Shown here in pieces: positions 9,801-17,872 of a stretch of DNA of 34,166 bases. The DNA is taken from assembly GCA_903870995.1 (NCBI GenBank), contig CAIQFD010000041.1:1-34166 (forward strand). Direction: 5' to 3'. The DNA comes from an uncultured Methylophilaceae bacterium (lineage in GTDB: Bacteria > Pseudomonadota > Gammaproteobacteria > Burkholderiales > Methylophilaceae). The position numbers and the translations under genes are program-made. Numbering within the stretch: position 1 is the stretch's first letter; each line of letters starts with the position of its first letter. The notes under the pieces were generated by a model. The model did no database searches, was not told where the DNA came from, and saw only the letters and a program-made list of their open reading frames with translations.

Positions 9801-12800
9801 ACTGTCTTGTGGCGGGGGATTGTGTCGCCACAAACGTTGCGAGGACTCCAACATTGGCTGTAACCAAGTCAGGACCGGCTAGTTTGACAGCTGGTGGCAC
9901 TGCCACTTATACAGTCACTGTTAATAATGCCGCAACATTCCCTGGAACAATTCAAAGTGGTTTGGAGACATCAGGCACGCTGAGCTTTATTGATACCTTG
10001 CCAGCAGGCTTTACATTTGCGAGTGCACCAGCCGCTGCAACTGCTAACGGATTTTTTACTTGTAATGCAGGGGCGTCGTCCAATCAAGTGGTTTGTACAA
10101 CCACAACAAACATTCCTACGAACACAACTAAGACCGTTACATTCACGGTGAATGTACCGACGACTTTGTCTAACGGCGGTACAGTGCTTAATTCTGTTCA
10201 AATTGATCCTGTCAATAATGGCGGCGATACAAGAACACCAAATTGCTCGACGATTAATAGCACAACCTTAGCGGCTGGCGCTTCTACGCAATCTACTGAC
10301 AAGTTGTGTGCGGTGGCGAAAGCTTCCACGGTCAATACCGCGCCATCTTTGTTAAAAACTCTTTCTTCAGTCACGCCAGCGGCTGGTGGCGCTGCCATTA
10401 CTACCAACCTCACTAGCTATGTTGTAAAACCAGGCGATAAATTAACCTACAAAATCACTGCATCCTCTGGCACTGCGGTCACCATGTATATGACTGAAAC
10501 TGTGCCTGTGGGAACCACCTATTTTGGGCCTTCCGAAGGTTGGGCGGCATGTGCGGCTGGTGCTGCGGCTGGAACAAGCTGTACTCAGTCTGTCACTTTG
10601 AACGGTACGCAGAATATTGATACTTTCTTTACGGTGTTGGCAGATGGCACCGCCTTGCCTGCGTCAATCAGCAACAGCGTTTCGGCCCCAGGCACTAACT
10701 GTGCGGTAGCTGGCAGTTGTGTTGCGACTAACCCTGTGGCGCTTAAGGTGGCCATTTCAAAACAATTCACCGATGCAACTGGTAATCCTAGCTCAGCCCA
10801 GCCATCCGCGGGTGAGTCGATTTATTATAAAGTGGCAATTACGCATGTGAATGGCGCAGCCACTTCAGGTGCATTGTCATTTACGGACACCTTGCCTCAG
10901 GGCTTTGTTTTTGATTCTGTTGTGACTGCGACAGGTGGCTTAACTTGTACGAATAACAGCACGACCCGTGTGCTGACCTGTTCTACCTCAACAGCACTCG
11001 CGCCTCAAAATAGTATTTATGTGCTTTATAAAGTCAATATTGGCGCTTCAGCGGTTGGTAGCCAAACTAATGCGGTTATTTTGACGGCATTAGGTGGTGA
11101 TGCGACGACACCAAGTACCACGGGATTGGTAGCTAACCAATCAGGCGTCTCAAGTAATAGTACAGCTGCACAGGCAGTAGTGAATGTGCAAGCCGTGCCA
11201 GTGTTAGTTAAGAGCCTTGCTTCTGTGACCCCAGCGGCTGGCGGTGCGGCCATCACATCAAATCTATCCACTTATGCTGTCAAATTAGGCGATAAATTAA
11301 CTTACAAAATCACCGCATCTTCTGGCTCTGCGGCTACGGTGACAATGACAGAAACTGTGCCTGCAGGAACTACCTACTTCGGACCTTCTGAAGGTTGGAG
11401 TTGTTCAGTGGGCGCTGTGGCTTCAAGCAGCTGTACGCAGGCTGTTACTTTGGCACCATCAACGCCAGTCGATATCTTCTTTACCGTGCTGGCAGATAGC
11501 GCCAGCTTACCAGCGACGATTAGTAATAATGTCACGGCACCTGGCACGACTTGTCTTGTAGCGACCAGCTGTGCGGTGACCAATGCTGTTGCTCCAAAAA
11601 TTGCCATTTCAAAACAATTCACCGATGCAAGTGGTAATCCTAGCTCAGTGCAGCCATCGGCTGGCGACTCAGTGTATTACAAAGTGGCTATTAGCCACGT
11701 GACGGGGGCTGCCACTTCTGGTGTGTTGTCATTTAGCGATACCTTGCCTCAAGGCTTTGTTTATAACTCAGTGATGAGTGCAACAGGTGGATTAACTTGC
11801 AGCTATAACAGCACGACACGCGTGATTAGTTGTTCTACTTCCACTTCACTCGCACCGCAAGGCAGTATTGAAGTGGTTTATAAAGTCACGATTGGTGCAA
11901 CGGCAGCAGGCAATCAAACCAATGCAGTTATTTTGACGGCATTGGGTGGTGATGTGACCACACCAAGCACGACAGGCCTAGTTGCTAACCAATCAGGCGT
12001 TTCAAGCAATAGTACCGCGGCACAAACGGTGGTGAATGTTCGATCAGTGCCATCATTAGTGAAGAGCCTTTACTCTGTGGTGCCAGCAGGTGGTGGTGCG
12101 GCAATTACCGCTAACTTATCTAGCTATGTGGTAAAAGCGGGTGACAAATTAACCTACAAAATCACCTCATCAGCGAGCACGGCTCAAACGGTGACGATGA
12201 CAGAAACTGTGCCTACAGGCACAAGCTACTTCGGGCCTTCTGAAGGCTGGAGTTGTGCGGCAGGGTCAACGGCTGCAACTAGCTGTACGCAGGCAGTGGC
12301 TTTGAATGGTACGCAGAGTGCTGATACCTTCTTTACAGTGTTGGTGGATAGCACCAATGTGCCCGCATCGATTAGCAATCATGTCACAGCGCCAGGCACC
12401 AATTGTCTTTTGGCCACTAGTTGTGCGGTGAGCAATGCAGTTGCTCCAAAAATTGCCATTTCAAAACAACTCACAGACGCAGCTGGCACGACCATCTCAG
12501 CGCAGCCTTCCGTGGGTGATTCGATTTATTACAAAGTGGCTGTGACGCAAGTGAGTGGTGCAGCTACCTCTGGCGTTTTGTCATTTGCAGACACATTGCC
12601 ACAAGGCTTTGCTTACGAGGCGCTCGTGGCGGCGACAGGTGGATTAACTTGTACCTATAACAGTTCAACAAGAGTGATTGCTTGTTCGACCTCTAATGTG
12701 CTCGCGCCTCAAAGCAGTTTTTATGTGATTTATAAAGTGGGCATTGGTGCAACTGCAACAGGCAATCAGACTAACGCAGTTATTTTGACAGCCTTGGGTG

Positions 12801-15800
12801 GTGATGCGACCACACCAAGCACGGTAGGTTTAAACACCAATCAATCAGGGGGTTCTAGCAACAGCACAGCGGCACAAATTGTTGTGAATGTTCAAGGTCC
12901 TGTCGCGCTGAATGTTTCTAAAACACTGACGAATGTGCTTAGAAATTCAAGCAATATCACCACTGGTTTGGCAAGCATTCAGGTTCAAAACGGTGATGTG
13001 CTGACTTATAGCATTGCTGCGCAAGCGATTAGTGGCAATTACAACGGCGTTATTTTGACAGAAACATTGCCTGCGAATACCAGCTATACAGGTGGTAGTT
13101 CACAAGGTTGGACTGTGGGTGCAGGCGGTGTTTATACACAGTCAGTCAACGTGTTAGCAAATACCACAGAAACCAAAACATTCACGGTGACCGTTGGTAA
13201 TTTAGCCGCTGGTCAGATGAGTGTTAACAATACGGTCACTGCCCAAAATCCATCTGGAAGCACGAATCCGTCTGTACCAAACTGCTCATCTTGTTCAGTG
13301 AGCAATCCGACACCCCCTTTGTTGCGCATCTCTAAAACAGGTGCGACGAACTTATTGGCAGGGCTTAGTTCACGCTACACCGTGACGTTGACCAATAATG
13401 GTGGTTCGGCAACTTCAGGTGTAATGAGCTTCAATGATTTATTGCCAGTGGGTGTTTGGTTTAACGGCACATCTCAAACAAGCAATGGATTTGCTTGCTC
13501 AGTAACACCAGCAACCGCTTCGAACCCTACAACAGCGCAAACAATCAGCTGTACTAAGTCATCTTCGGTACTTAATCCAGGTGAGTCAGTGGCCGTCAGT
13601 TATTTCGTCACTGCACAAAGTAGTGCATCTACAACAGCCGCTGCTTTAGTGAACTCAGCAAGCTTGGTTGCAGGGCAGGCAGGCGGCGATACCAGAACGC
13701 CAAATTGCTCAACCTTAGCTGCTTCTACTTTATTGGCAGGTGAAAGCGCGCAATCAACGGATGGCATGTGTGCCAAAACTGCTGCGACTTTAGTGGTAGG
13801 GAAGACCGCTTTCCTTAAAGAATTGACTCAGATTAAGCGTGCGGGAACGAGCTATACATCGGCTAATTTGCCAGCAAGTGTCACAACGATTGATTCAATG
13901 CCAGTGATGATGGGGGATGAAATTACCTACACTATCACTGCGACTAACGTTGATGACGCAGACTCACTCGCGACAATCGCCACAGAAACTGTGCCAGCAA
14001 ATACTACTTATGCGAGTGGCGCTTACACGCCAACATCTGGTCCTGCGGTCGCTTGGGCGGGTTGTTTTGCAGGTGCGGCGGCTGGTACTTCATGTACCTT
14101 GGCGCTTCCTCTGATTCCAGGGAAATTAAGTAATGGCGGGGTGCCTAAATCGTTAACAGCGACATTCGTGGTGACAGTAGGTGCATTGCCGACAACGGCT
14201 AACCTCAAAATTAGCAACACCATCACGTCTGCTTATACGAGTTACAGCCCGGAGCCACCAGTTTGTTTGACCTGTACAGTCAATACACCAACAGTGCCTA
14301 AGCTTGAATTTAGTCAGCAATATACAAGCACAACAGTGGCGCCAGGTGGTTCTGTCAGCTTGAATGTCTCTATTCACAACAATGGCGGATCAGGCACTTT
14401 TGGCGCGATTACCTTTACTGAAACCCTGCCTCTGGGAATGAGCCTTGCTGGTTCAAGTATTAGCAGTAATGGATTTACTTGCACGGCAAACGGCGCGAGT
14501 CCTCAAGTGGTGACCTGTACTTCATCAGGTGCGATCGCTTCTGGCGCTGCTGCCTCGGTAGTCATTCCATTAACCGCAAACACTGCGATATCAGGCTCGG
14601 ATTTGAATGCGAAGCTTGTGGCGACAGCGATTGCTAATGACCCAAGAACAGTGCAAAGCACTTGCACTAGCGCTTGTACGATTGCCAATGCGGTTGTCGG
14701 CGGTTCTACTGCTGCATCAAGCACAGTTAACACCTCGTCAGGTGTGGGAATTCTTGATGCAAGTGGGTTGTTCTCTAACGCAGCGATTAATGTCGTTCAA
14801 GGCGCGCTTTCAACAACTAAGACTTTGTATCAAATTAGGCGTGGTGCAACGCTCATATTTGCGAGCCCTTCTAGCGTGGTTCAGCCAGGAGATCAGCTGA
14901 CTTACCGCATCAGCGTGACCGAGACATCAGGTACGGCAGCAACGACTATCCTGACTGATGTTGTGCCTGCGAATACCAAATATACGGGCTTGAGTGGTGA
15001 GGCTTGGATGAATTGTGCCGTTGGCAGCAATGCAGCAGCAGGGACAAGCTGCACGCAAAGCGTTACTGCTTTAGCTAATCGTATTAAAGACGTTTATTTC
15101 ACTGTGACTGTTGACGCTAGCCTGCCATTGACTGCTTTGACGATTGGTAATGTGGTGGCTTCAAGTGCAGGTACATGTGGCAGCGCTTGTTCAGTGAGTA
15201 ATCCAACGCCACCAGTGATTAATGTAGAAAAATTGGCGAATCAAGCTGCAATTGAAACGCTGAAAACAGGCACTTACACGGTCAAGATTTACAACCGTGG
15301 CGGCAGTGTTACCACTGGCAATATTAAGTTTGCAGATACCTTGCCAACAGGCTTGGCTTTCGTTTCAGCAACAGGTACAAATTTTACCTGTACCGCTGCT
15401 GGTCAAGTTGTGACTTGCGAATACGCGGGTACGATTGCAGTGGGTGCAAACACATCTGTCACTTATACCGTGCGATCAACTGGTGCGGCAACCACAGGAT
15501 TAATCAATGATGTGATTGTGGATGCCACACTCAAAGGCGGTGATGTGCGAAGCAATACGGACACCAGCGCGAGTGCAGCTAATCCAACGGCGGCAGGAAG
15601 CACCGGCGGCACGGTTTCTGCCTCAGGCTTTAGTGCAAAAGCCATGATTAACATTAGCCCATCCACCACTTCATCCATTTCTGGAAAGGCTAAAAAAGTC
15701 GGTGGCGGTGGCGTTCGCGGTCAGGTCGGCGTTACAGTTCAGCTTAAAAACGGTGCTGGTCAGCCAATATTGGATGCTAATAGCCAACCAATTGTCGCGG

Positions 15801-17872
15801 TGACTGATGCCAATGGTGATTATCAGTTTAATGACCTAACACCAGGCCAAACTTATGCGGTGACCTTTGTTCCACCAGCGGGCACGGCAACCGCCGCGCC
15901 AGAAAATACAGCAGGGCCTAATGGTGTTGCATCTGCCAATACCATCACGGCGATTACTGCGCCAGCAGCAGGCTTGGTGATTCCGCAACAAAACTCAGTG
16001 ATTGTCGACCCAAGTGGTGTTGTTTATAACGCAGCGAGTCGTGCAGCAGTCGCTGGCGCTAAAGTTTATCTGTTCGCACCAAATGGTAGTTTGGTTCCAG
16101 ATGCTTTGTTGGACCAAACTTACGGTACGGTGAATGGTGCGGTAACAGCTGCTGATGGCGCCTATAAGCTCTATCTAAAAGATACGGCAACGAGTGGAAC
16201 TTACACGCTTAAAGTTGTGCCGCCTGGTTGTACGATGGCATCGAGTTCTCCTTTTGCCATCACATGTCCAAGTAGTTCCGCTTACAAGGCTTCAACGGCG
16301 AGTGGAACTTCGAGCGTTATAGTGGATGAGAGTACCGTTAATGGCGCCTACTCACCTAATCTTGGCGGTGGCACTGAGCTTATTCAAACTCAGTTAACTG
16401 CACCATCAGGTAGTCAGCCAACAACTTATTACACCTCTTTTGCCTTTGTCTTTGTGGCAGGTGATGCAACAAATACGTCTAATGGCGTTGCCAATAACCA
16501 TTTGCCGATTGACCCAGTTGCTAATTTGACGATTAGCAAAACAGCGTTAACAGGACTGGTGCCTAACGTACCTGCGTCTTATGTTGTGACGGTGGCCAAT
16601 AGCGCTGGTGTTGGGACTGCTGCTGGTGCAACGATGCTGGAGAAAATTCCTGCTGGATTGGTATTGAATAGCATTACTGGTACAGGTTGGATTTGTACTA
16701 ATCAAGATGGCAGCGCGCTTAACCTACCTGCGGCCGGTGAAATCGTGGTGAAATGTACCAGCACAACGCCGATTGCTGCGGGAAGTAATGCTAATGCGAT
16801 TACGGTGAATTTCACGCCAGATGGCAGTGTGACTGCGATTGAAACTTATAGCTCGGTTGACCCAAGAGGTGGAAGTGCGCCACAAACGCCTCAAGACCCT
16901 GCGCAATGTACACCAACGTCAGCTTGTGCGAAGAACGGTGCGACGGTTGCTCAATTGAGTCTGGGCAATGCTACCTTATTCCTGCAAAAGACAGCATCTA
17001 TCTCAAGCGCTGAAATTGGCGATAGCGTGTTGTACACCTTGATGTTGGAGCATAAAGCAGGCACGCCACAAACTGGCACCAAGATTGTGGATACCTTGCC
17101 ACTTGGCTTTAAGTACATTTCTGGCACCGTCAAAATGACACGTTCTGGTAGCGTCAGTAGCACCGCCTCTGGTGACAGTGCGCTGGGTGTGACTGGTGTG
17201 GGCCCTGTGCTTAATTTCAACATCGGCGATATGGTGCTAGGTGACTTGGTGACCTTAACTTACCGTGTGCGACTTGCGGTGGGTTCACAACAAGGCACAG
17301 GTATTAACCGTGCCATTGCGAACACGGCTTCTGGCTCTACTTCAAACGAAGCGCGTGCGACTGTGAAAGTCACTAATGGCGTCTTTACTCAAGAAGGCTG
17401 TATTACTGGCAAGGTTTACCTTGATTGTAACCATAACGGCATCCAAGACCAGCAGGATGGTGATGAGCCTGGTGTAGGTGGTGTTCGCCTCTACATGGAG
17501 GATGGCACTTACATGGTGAGCGACCGTCAAGGTAAATACAGTATTTGCGGCATTCAAGCGGCTACACACGTTCTCAAGCTTGATAAGACGACATTGCCAA
17601 CCGGTGCTCAGCTTGGCATCACTGCTAACCGTAATGCACTCGACCCCGATTCCATCTTTGTCGATATGAAGTATGGCGAGCTGCATCGTGCCGATTTCTC
17701 AATCAATAACTGTACAGCTGATGTAGTGAATCAAGTGACCTCGCGTACTGATAAGTCTGGTGCGCCTGTAAGCGCTAATCCACAAGGGAACACGAAAGTG
17801 CCAACGAAATCACAAAGCTTTAGTTCGAAGGAACAAAGCACGAATCGCAAATTTGATGGGGAGGGTAAATAA
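6875..17872 (+). CDS. Giant secreted DUF11-repeat surface protein
   Basis: A 3665-residue exported protein (mature form roughly 350-370 kDa). A long N-terminus ends in a Sec signal core (WVLGALLLSMTAVSES, cleavage near A60). Residues 63-362 resemble a bacterial L-type lectin (GADGIAFFMFD, GGYFGVGFDEFG). From 366 to about 2930, 17 Ig-like DUF11 modules follow, of type A (KSGP, GGTATYTV, DTLPTGYTFASAP) and type B (LTYKIT, ETVP, GWSC). Next come carboxypeptidase-regulatory-like modules (about 2933-3010 and 3040-3120), two divergent DUF11 units (from 3216 and 3367), an SdrD_B-like module at 3508-3600 with calcium-loop residues DCNHNGIQDQQDGDEPG, and a polar tail. Each module has an even number of cysteines. 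It lacks LPXTG, RTX and autotransporter domains. It is coupled to the downstream barrel gene. Adhesin or fibre is the likeliest role; the ligand is unknown. Confidence 0.85.
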   Translation: MWNLKSKLSFCGAVLKAALIEKSAGLLAPRTNQSQKNILHLRSWVLGALLLSMTAVSESATISEGFTDSIAPGWVLGNNACLTASTTVACGSNNTTATAVSGNDTAGNGWLRLTSAAENQKGFAYYDVPVNPTQGLTVSFEYATYGGKGIGSYASAGPAGADGIAFFMFDASQTFKLGAFGSSLGYADNKTNSGGSGMAGGYFGVGFDEFGSWPDAKSHACSGPANGAGSGYGAGTSQWPNTIGVRGPVGATAATSYCWLGNQTTYSPIPGGVGSVNFSRWSGPNDSTNAYRKATVTLTPNAGSYTIKVDLLQANGVTLTPVSSVTVPGTAPASLKFGFSASTGGAVNYHEIRNFSYASMQAAPPKLSISKSGPAKFASGGTATYTVNVSNAPSADPTTGDVGFIDALPTGYTFASAPASASNNGFTCTTGVTPNQVACTSSSPIFGGVTKAVTFTVNVATGLALNTAVVNQVQIDPTKSGGDTAAASANCPQFNSALDVSSTAVWTSAQSTDKYCAASLSRIIEPKLSIAKSGPAKFAAGGTATYTVSVSNATGLVPTVGAVGFIDTLPTGYTFASAPVSTSNNDFTCTAGTNPNDVVCTTSTPIASPATKAVTFTVNVPTGLALNTAMLNQVKIDPTKAGGDSTVQNCTTLNTSTLTTAGATAQSTDKQCAAFNSLITEPKLSIAKSGPPRVQSGGTATYTVTVSNATGLAATIGDVSFIDTLPAGYTFASAPVSASNNGFTCAAGTNPNDVVCTTSTPIASPATKAVTFTVNVPSGLAIGSSVLNQVRIDPTKTGGDSTVQNCTTLNTTTLALGSAGQSTDKQCAAYNSQVSTQFDVSKALTAAKSYIGTGGTTVATASGTNTIGSTNFPTTLSTWAVRPSDELTYTITTKEQVGTASTATITETVPEGATYFGPATEGWSCPVGSVAGTSCNKTISLAANATVTSAFTVKMRLTPMPLPSPIINTVTVPGSNCLVAGDCVATNVARTPTLAVTKSGPASLTAGGTATYTVTVNNAATFPGTIQSGLETSGTLSFIDTLPAGFTFASAPAAATANGFFTCNAGASSNQVVCTTTTNIPTNTTKTVTFTVNVPTTLSNGGTVLNSVQIDPVNNGGDTRTPNCSTINSTTLAAGASTQSTDKLCAVAKASTVNTAPSLLKTLSSVTPAAGGAAITTNLTSYVVKPGDKLTYKITASSGTAVTMYMTETVPVGTTYFGPSEGWAACAAGAAAGTSCTQSVTLNGTQNIDTFFTVLADGTALPASISNSVSAPGTNCAVAGSCVATNPVALKVAISKQFTDATGNPSSAQPSAGESIYYKVAITHVNGAATSGALSFTDTLPQGFVFDSVVTATGGLTCTNNSTTRVLTCSTSTALAPQNSIYVLYKVNIGASAVGSQTNAVILTALGGDATTPSTTGLVANQSGVSSNSTAAQAVVNVQAVPVLVKSLASVTPAAGGAAITSNLSTYAVKLGDKLTYKITASSGSAATVTMTETVPAGTTYFGPSEGWSCSVGAVASSSCTQAVTLAPSTPVDIFFTVLADSASLPATISNNVTAPGTTCLVATSCAVTNAVAPKIAISKQFTDASGNPSSVQPSAGDSVYYKVAISHVTGAATSGVLSFSDTLPQGFVYNSVMSATGGLTCSYNSTTRVISCSTSTSLAPQGSIEVVYKVTIGATAAGNQTNAVILTALGGDVTTPSTTGLVANQSGVSSNSTAAQTVVNVRSVPSLVKSLYSVVPAGGGAAITANLSSYVVKAGDKLTYKITSSASTAQTVTMTETVPTGTSYFGPSEGWSCAAGSTAATSCTQAVALNGTQSADTFFTVLVDSTNVPASISNHVTAPGTNCLLATSCAVSNAVAPKIAISKQLTDAAGTTISAQPSVGDSIYYKVAVTQVSGAATSGVLSFADTLPQGFAYEALVAATGGLTCTYNSSTRVIACSTSNVLAPQSSFYVIYKVGIGATATGNQTNAVILTALGGDATTPSTVGLNTNQSGGSSNSTAAQIVVNVQGPVALNVSKTLTNVLRNSSNITTGLASIQVQNGDVLTYSIAAQAISGNYNGVILTETLPANTSYTGGSSQGWTVGAGGVYTQSVNVLANTTETKTFTVTVGNLAAGQMSVNNTVTAQNPSGSTNPSVPNCSSCSVSNPTPPLLRISKTGATNLLAGLSSRYTVTLTNNGGSATSGVMSFNDLLPVGVWFNGTSQTSNGFACSVTPATASNPTTAQTISCTKSSSVLNPGESVAVSYFVTAQSSASTTAAALVNSASLVAGQAGGDTRTPNCSTLAASTLLAGESAQSTDGMCAKTAATLVVGKTAFLKELTQIKRAGTSYTSANLPASVTTIDSMPVMMGDEITYTITATNVDDADSLATIATETVPANTTYASGAYTPTSGPAVAWAGCFAGAAAGTSCTLALPLIPGKLSNGGVPKSLTATFVVTVGALPTTANLKISNTITSAYTSYSPEPPVCLTCTVNTPTVPKLEFSQQYTSTTVAPGGSVSLNVSIHNNGGSGTFGAITFTETLPLGMSLAGSSISSNGFTCTANGASPQVVTCTSSGAIASGAAASVVIPLTANTAISGSDLNAKLVATAIANDPRTVQSTCTSACTIANAVVGGSTAASSTVNTSSGVGILDASGLFSNAAINVVQGALSTTKTLYQIRRGATLIFASPSSVVQPGDQLTYRISVTETSGTAATTILTDVVPANTKYTGLSGEAWMNCAVGSNAAAGTSCTQSVTALANRIKDVYFTVTVDASLPLTALTIGNVVASSAGTCGSACSVSNPTPPVINVEKLANQAAIETLKTGTYTVKIYNRGGSVTTGNIKFADTLPTGLAFVSATGTNFTCTAAGQVVTCEYAGTIAVGANTSVTYTVRSTGAATTGLINDVIVDATLKGGDVRSNTDTSASAANPTAAGSTGGTVSASGFSAKAMINISPSTTSSISGKAKKVGGGGVRGQVGVTVQLKNGAGQPILDANSQPIVAVTDANGDYQFNDLTPGQTYAVTFVPPAGTATAAPENTAGPNGVASANTITAITAPAAGLVIPQQNSVIVDPSGVVYNAASRAAVAGAKVYLFAPNGSLVPDALLDQTYGTVNGAVTAADGAYKLYLKDTATSGTYTLKVVPPGCTMASSSPFAITCPSSSAYKASTASGTSSVIVDESTVNGAYSPNLGGGTELIQTQLTAPSGSQPTTYYTSFAFVFVAGDATNTSNGVANNHLPIDPVANLTISKTALTGLVPNVPASYVVTVANSAGVGTAAGATMLEKIPAGLVLNSITGTGWICTNQDGSALNLPAAGEIVVKCTSTTPIAAGSNANAITVNFTPDGSVTAIETYSSVDPRGGSAPQTPQDPAQCTPTSACAKNGATVAQLSLGNATLFLQKTASISSAEIGDSVLYTLMLEHKAGTPQTGTKIVDTLPLGFKYISGTVKMTRSGSVSSTASGDSALGVTGVGPVLNFNIGDMVLGDLVTLTYRVRLAVGSQQGTGINRAIANTASGSTSNEARATVKVTNGVFTQEGCITGKVYLDCNHNGIQDQQDGDEPGVGGVRLYMEDGTYMVSDRQGKYSICGIQAATHVLKLDKTTLPTGAQLGITANRNALDPDSIFVDMKYGELHRADFSINNCTADVVNQVTSRTDKSGAPVSANPQGNTKVPTKSQSFSSKEQSTNRKFDGEGK
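7970..9377 (+). repeat. Three tandem type-A DUF11 modules
   Basis: Three in-frame copies of a 156-161-residue module begin at 7970, 8453 and 8921 with KLSI(S/A)KSGP. They are highly similar in DNA as well as protein, for example in the coding of GGTATYTV, FASAPVS and AVTFTVNV. Each holds four cysteines. The repeat lies inside the giant gene and follows the lectin-like head. Confidence 0.9.
10343..12898 (+). repeat. Triplicated type-B/type-A' supermodule
   Basis: Three consecutive units of 855, 852 and 849 bases start at 10343, 11198 and 12050. Each encodes a type-B module (TPAAGGAAIT, GDKLTYKIT, FGPSEGW, TFFTVLADS-like) followed by a type-A' module (KIAISKQFTDA, DTLPQGFV, TNAVILTALGGD). Long stretches are almost identical in DNA, so the array probably arose by recent tandem duplication. 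It is entirely coding and in frame. Confidence 0.9.

Noticed and set aside
9616-11622. Several 60-96-codon minus-strand frames opposite the giant gene
   Set aside because: They recur at the same register in each repeat and mirror the sense-strand codon bias (A/V/L-rich), as expected for antisense shadows of a Thr/Ser/Ala-rich repeat protein.
7970-12898. Regular repeats that might suggest CRISPR or satellite DNA
   Set aside because: Periods of about 470 and 850 bases are multiples of three, in frame and domain-sized; there are no short repeats with unique spacers.
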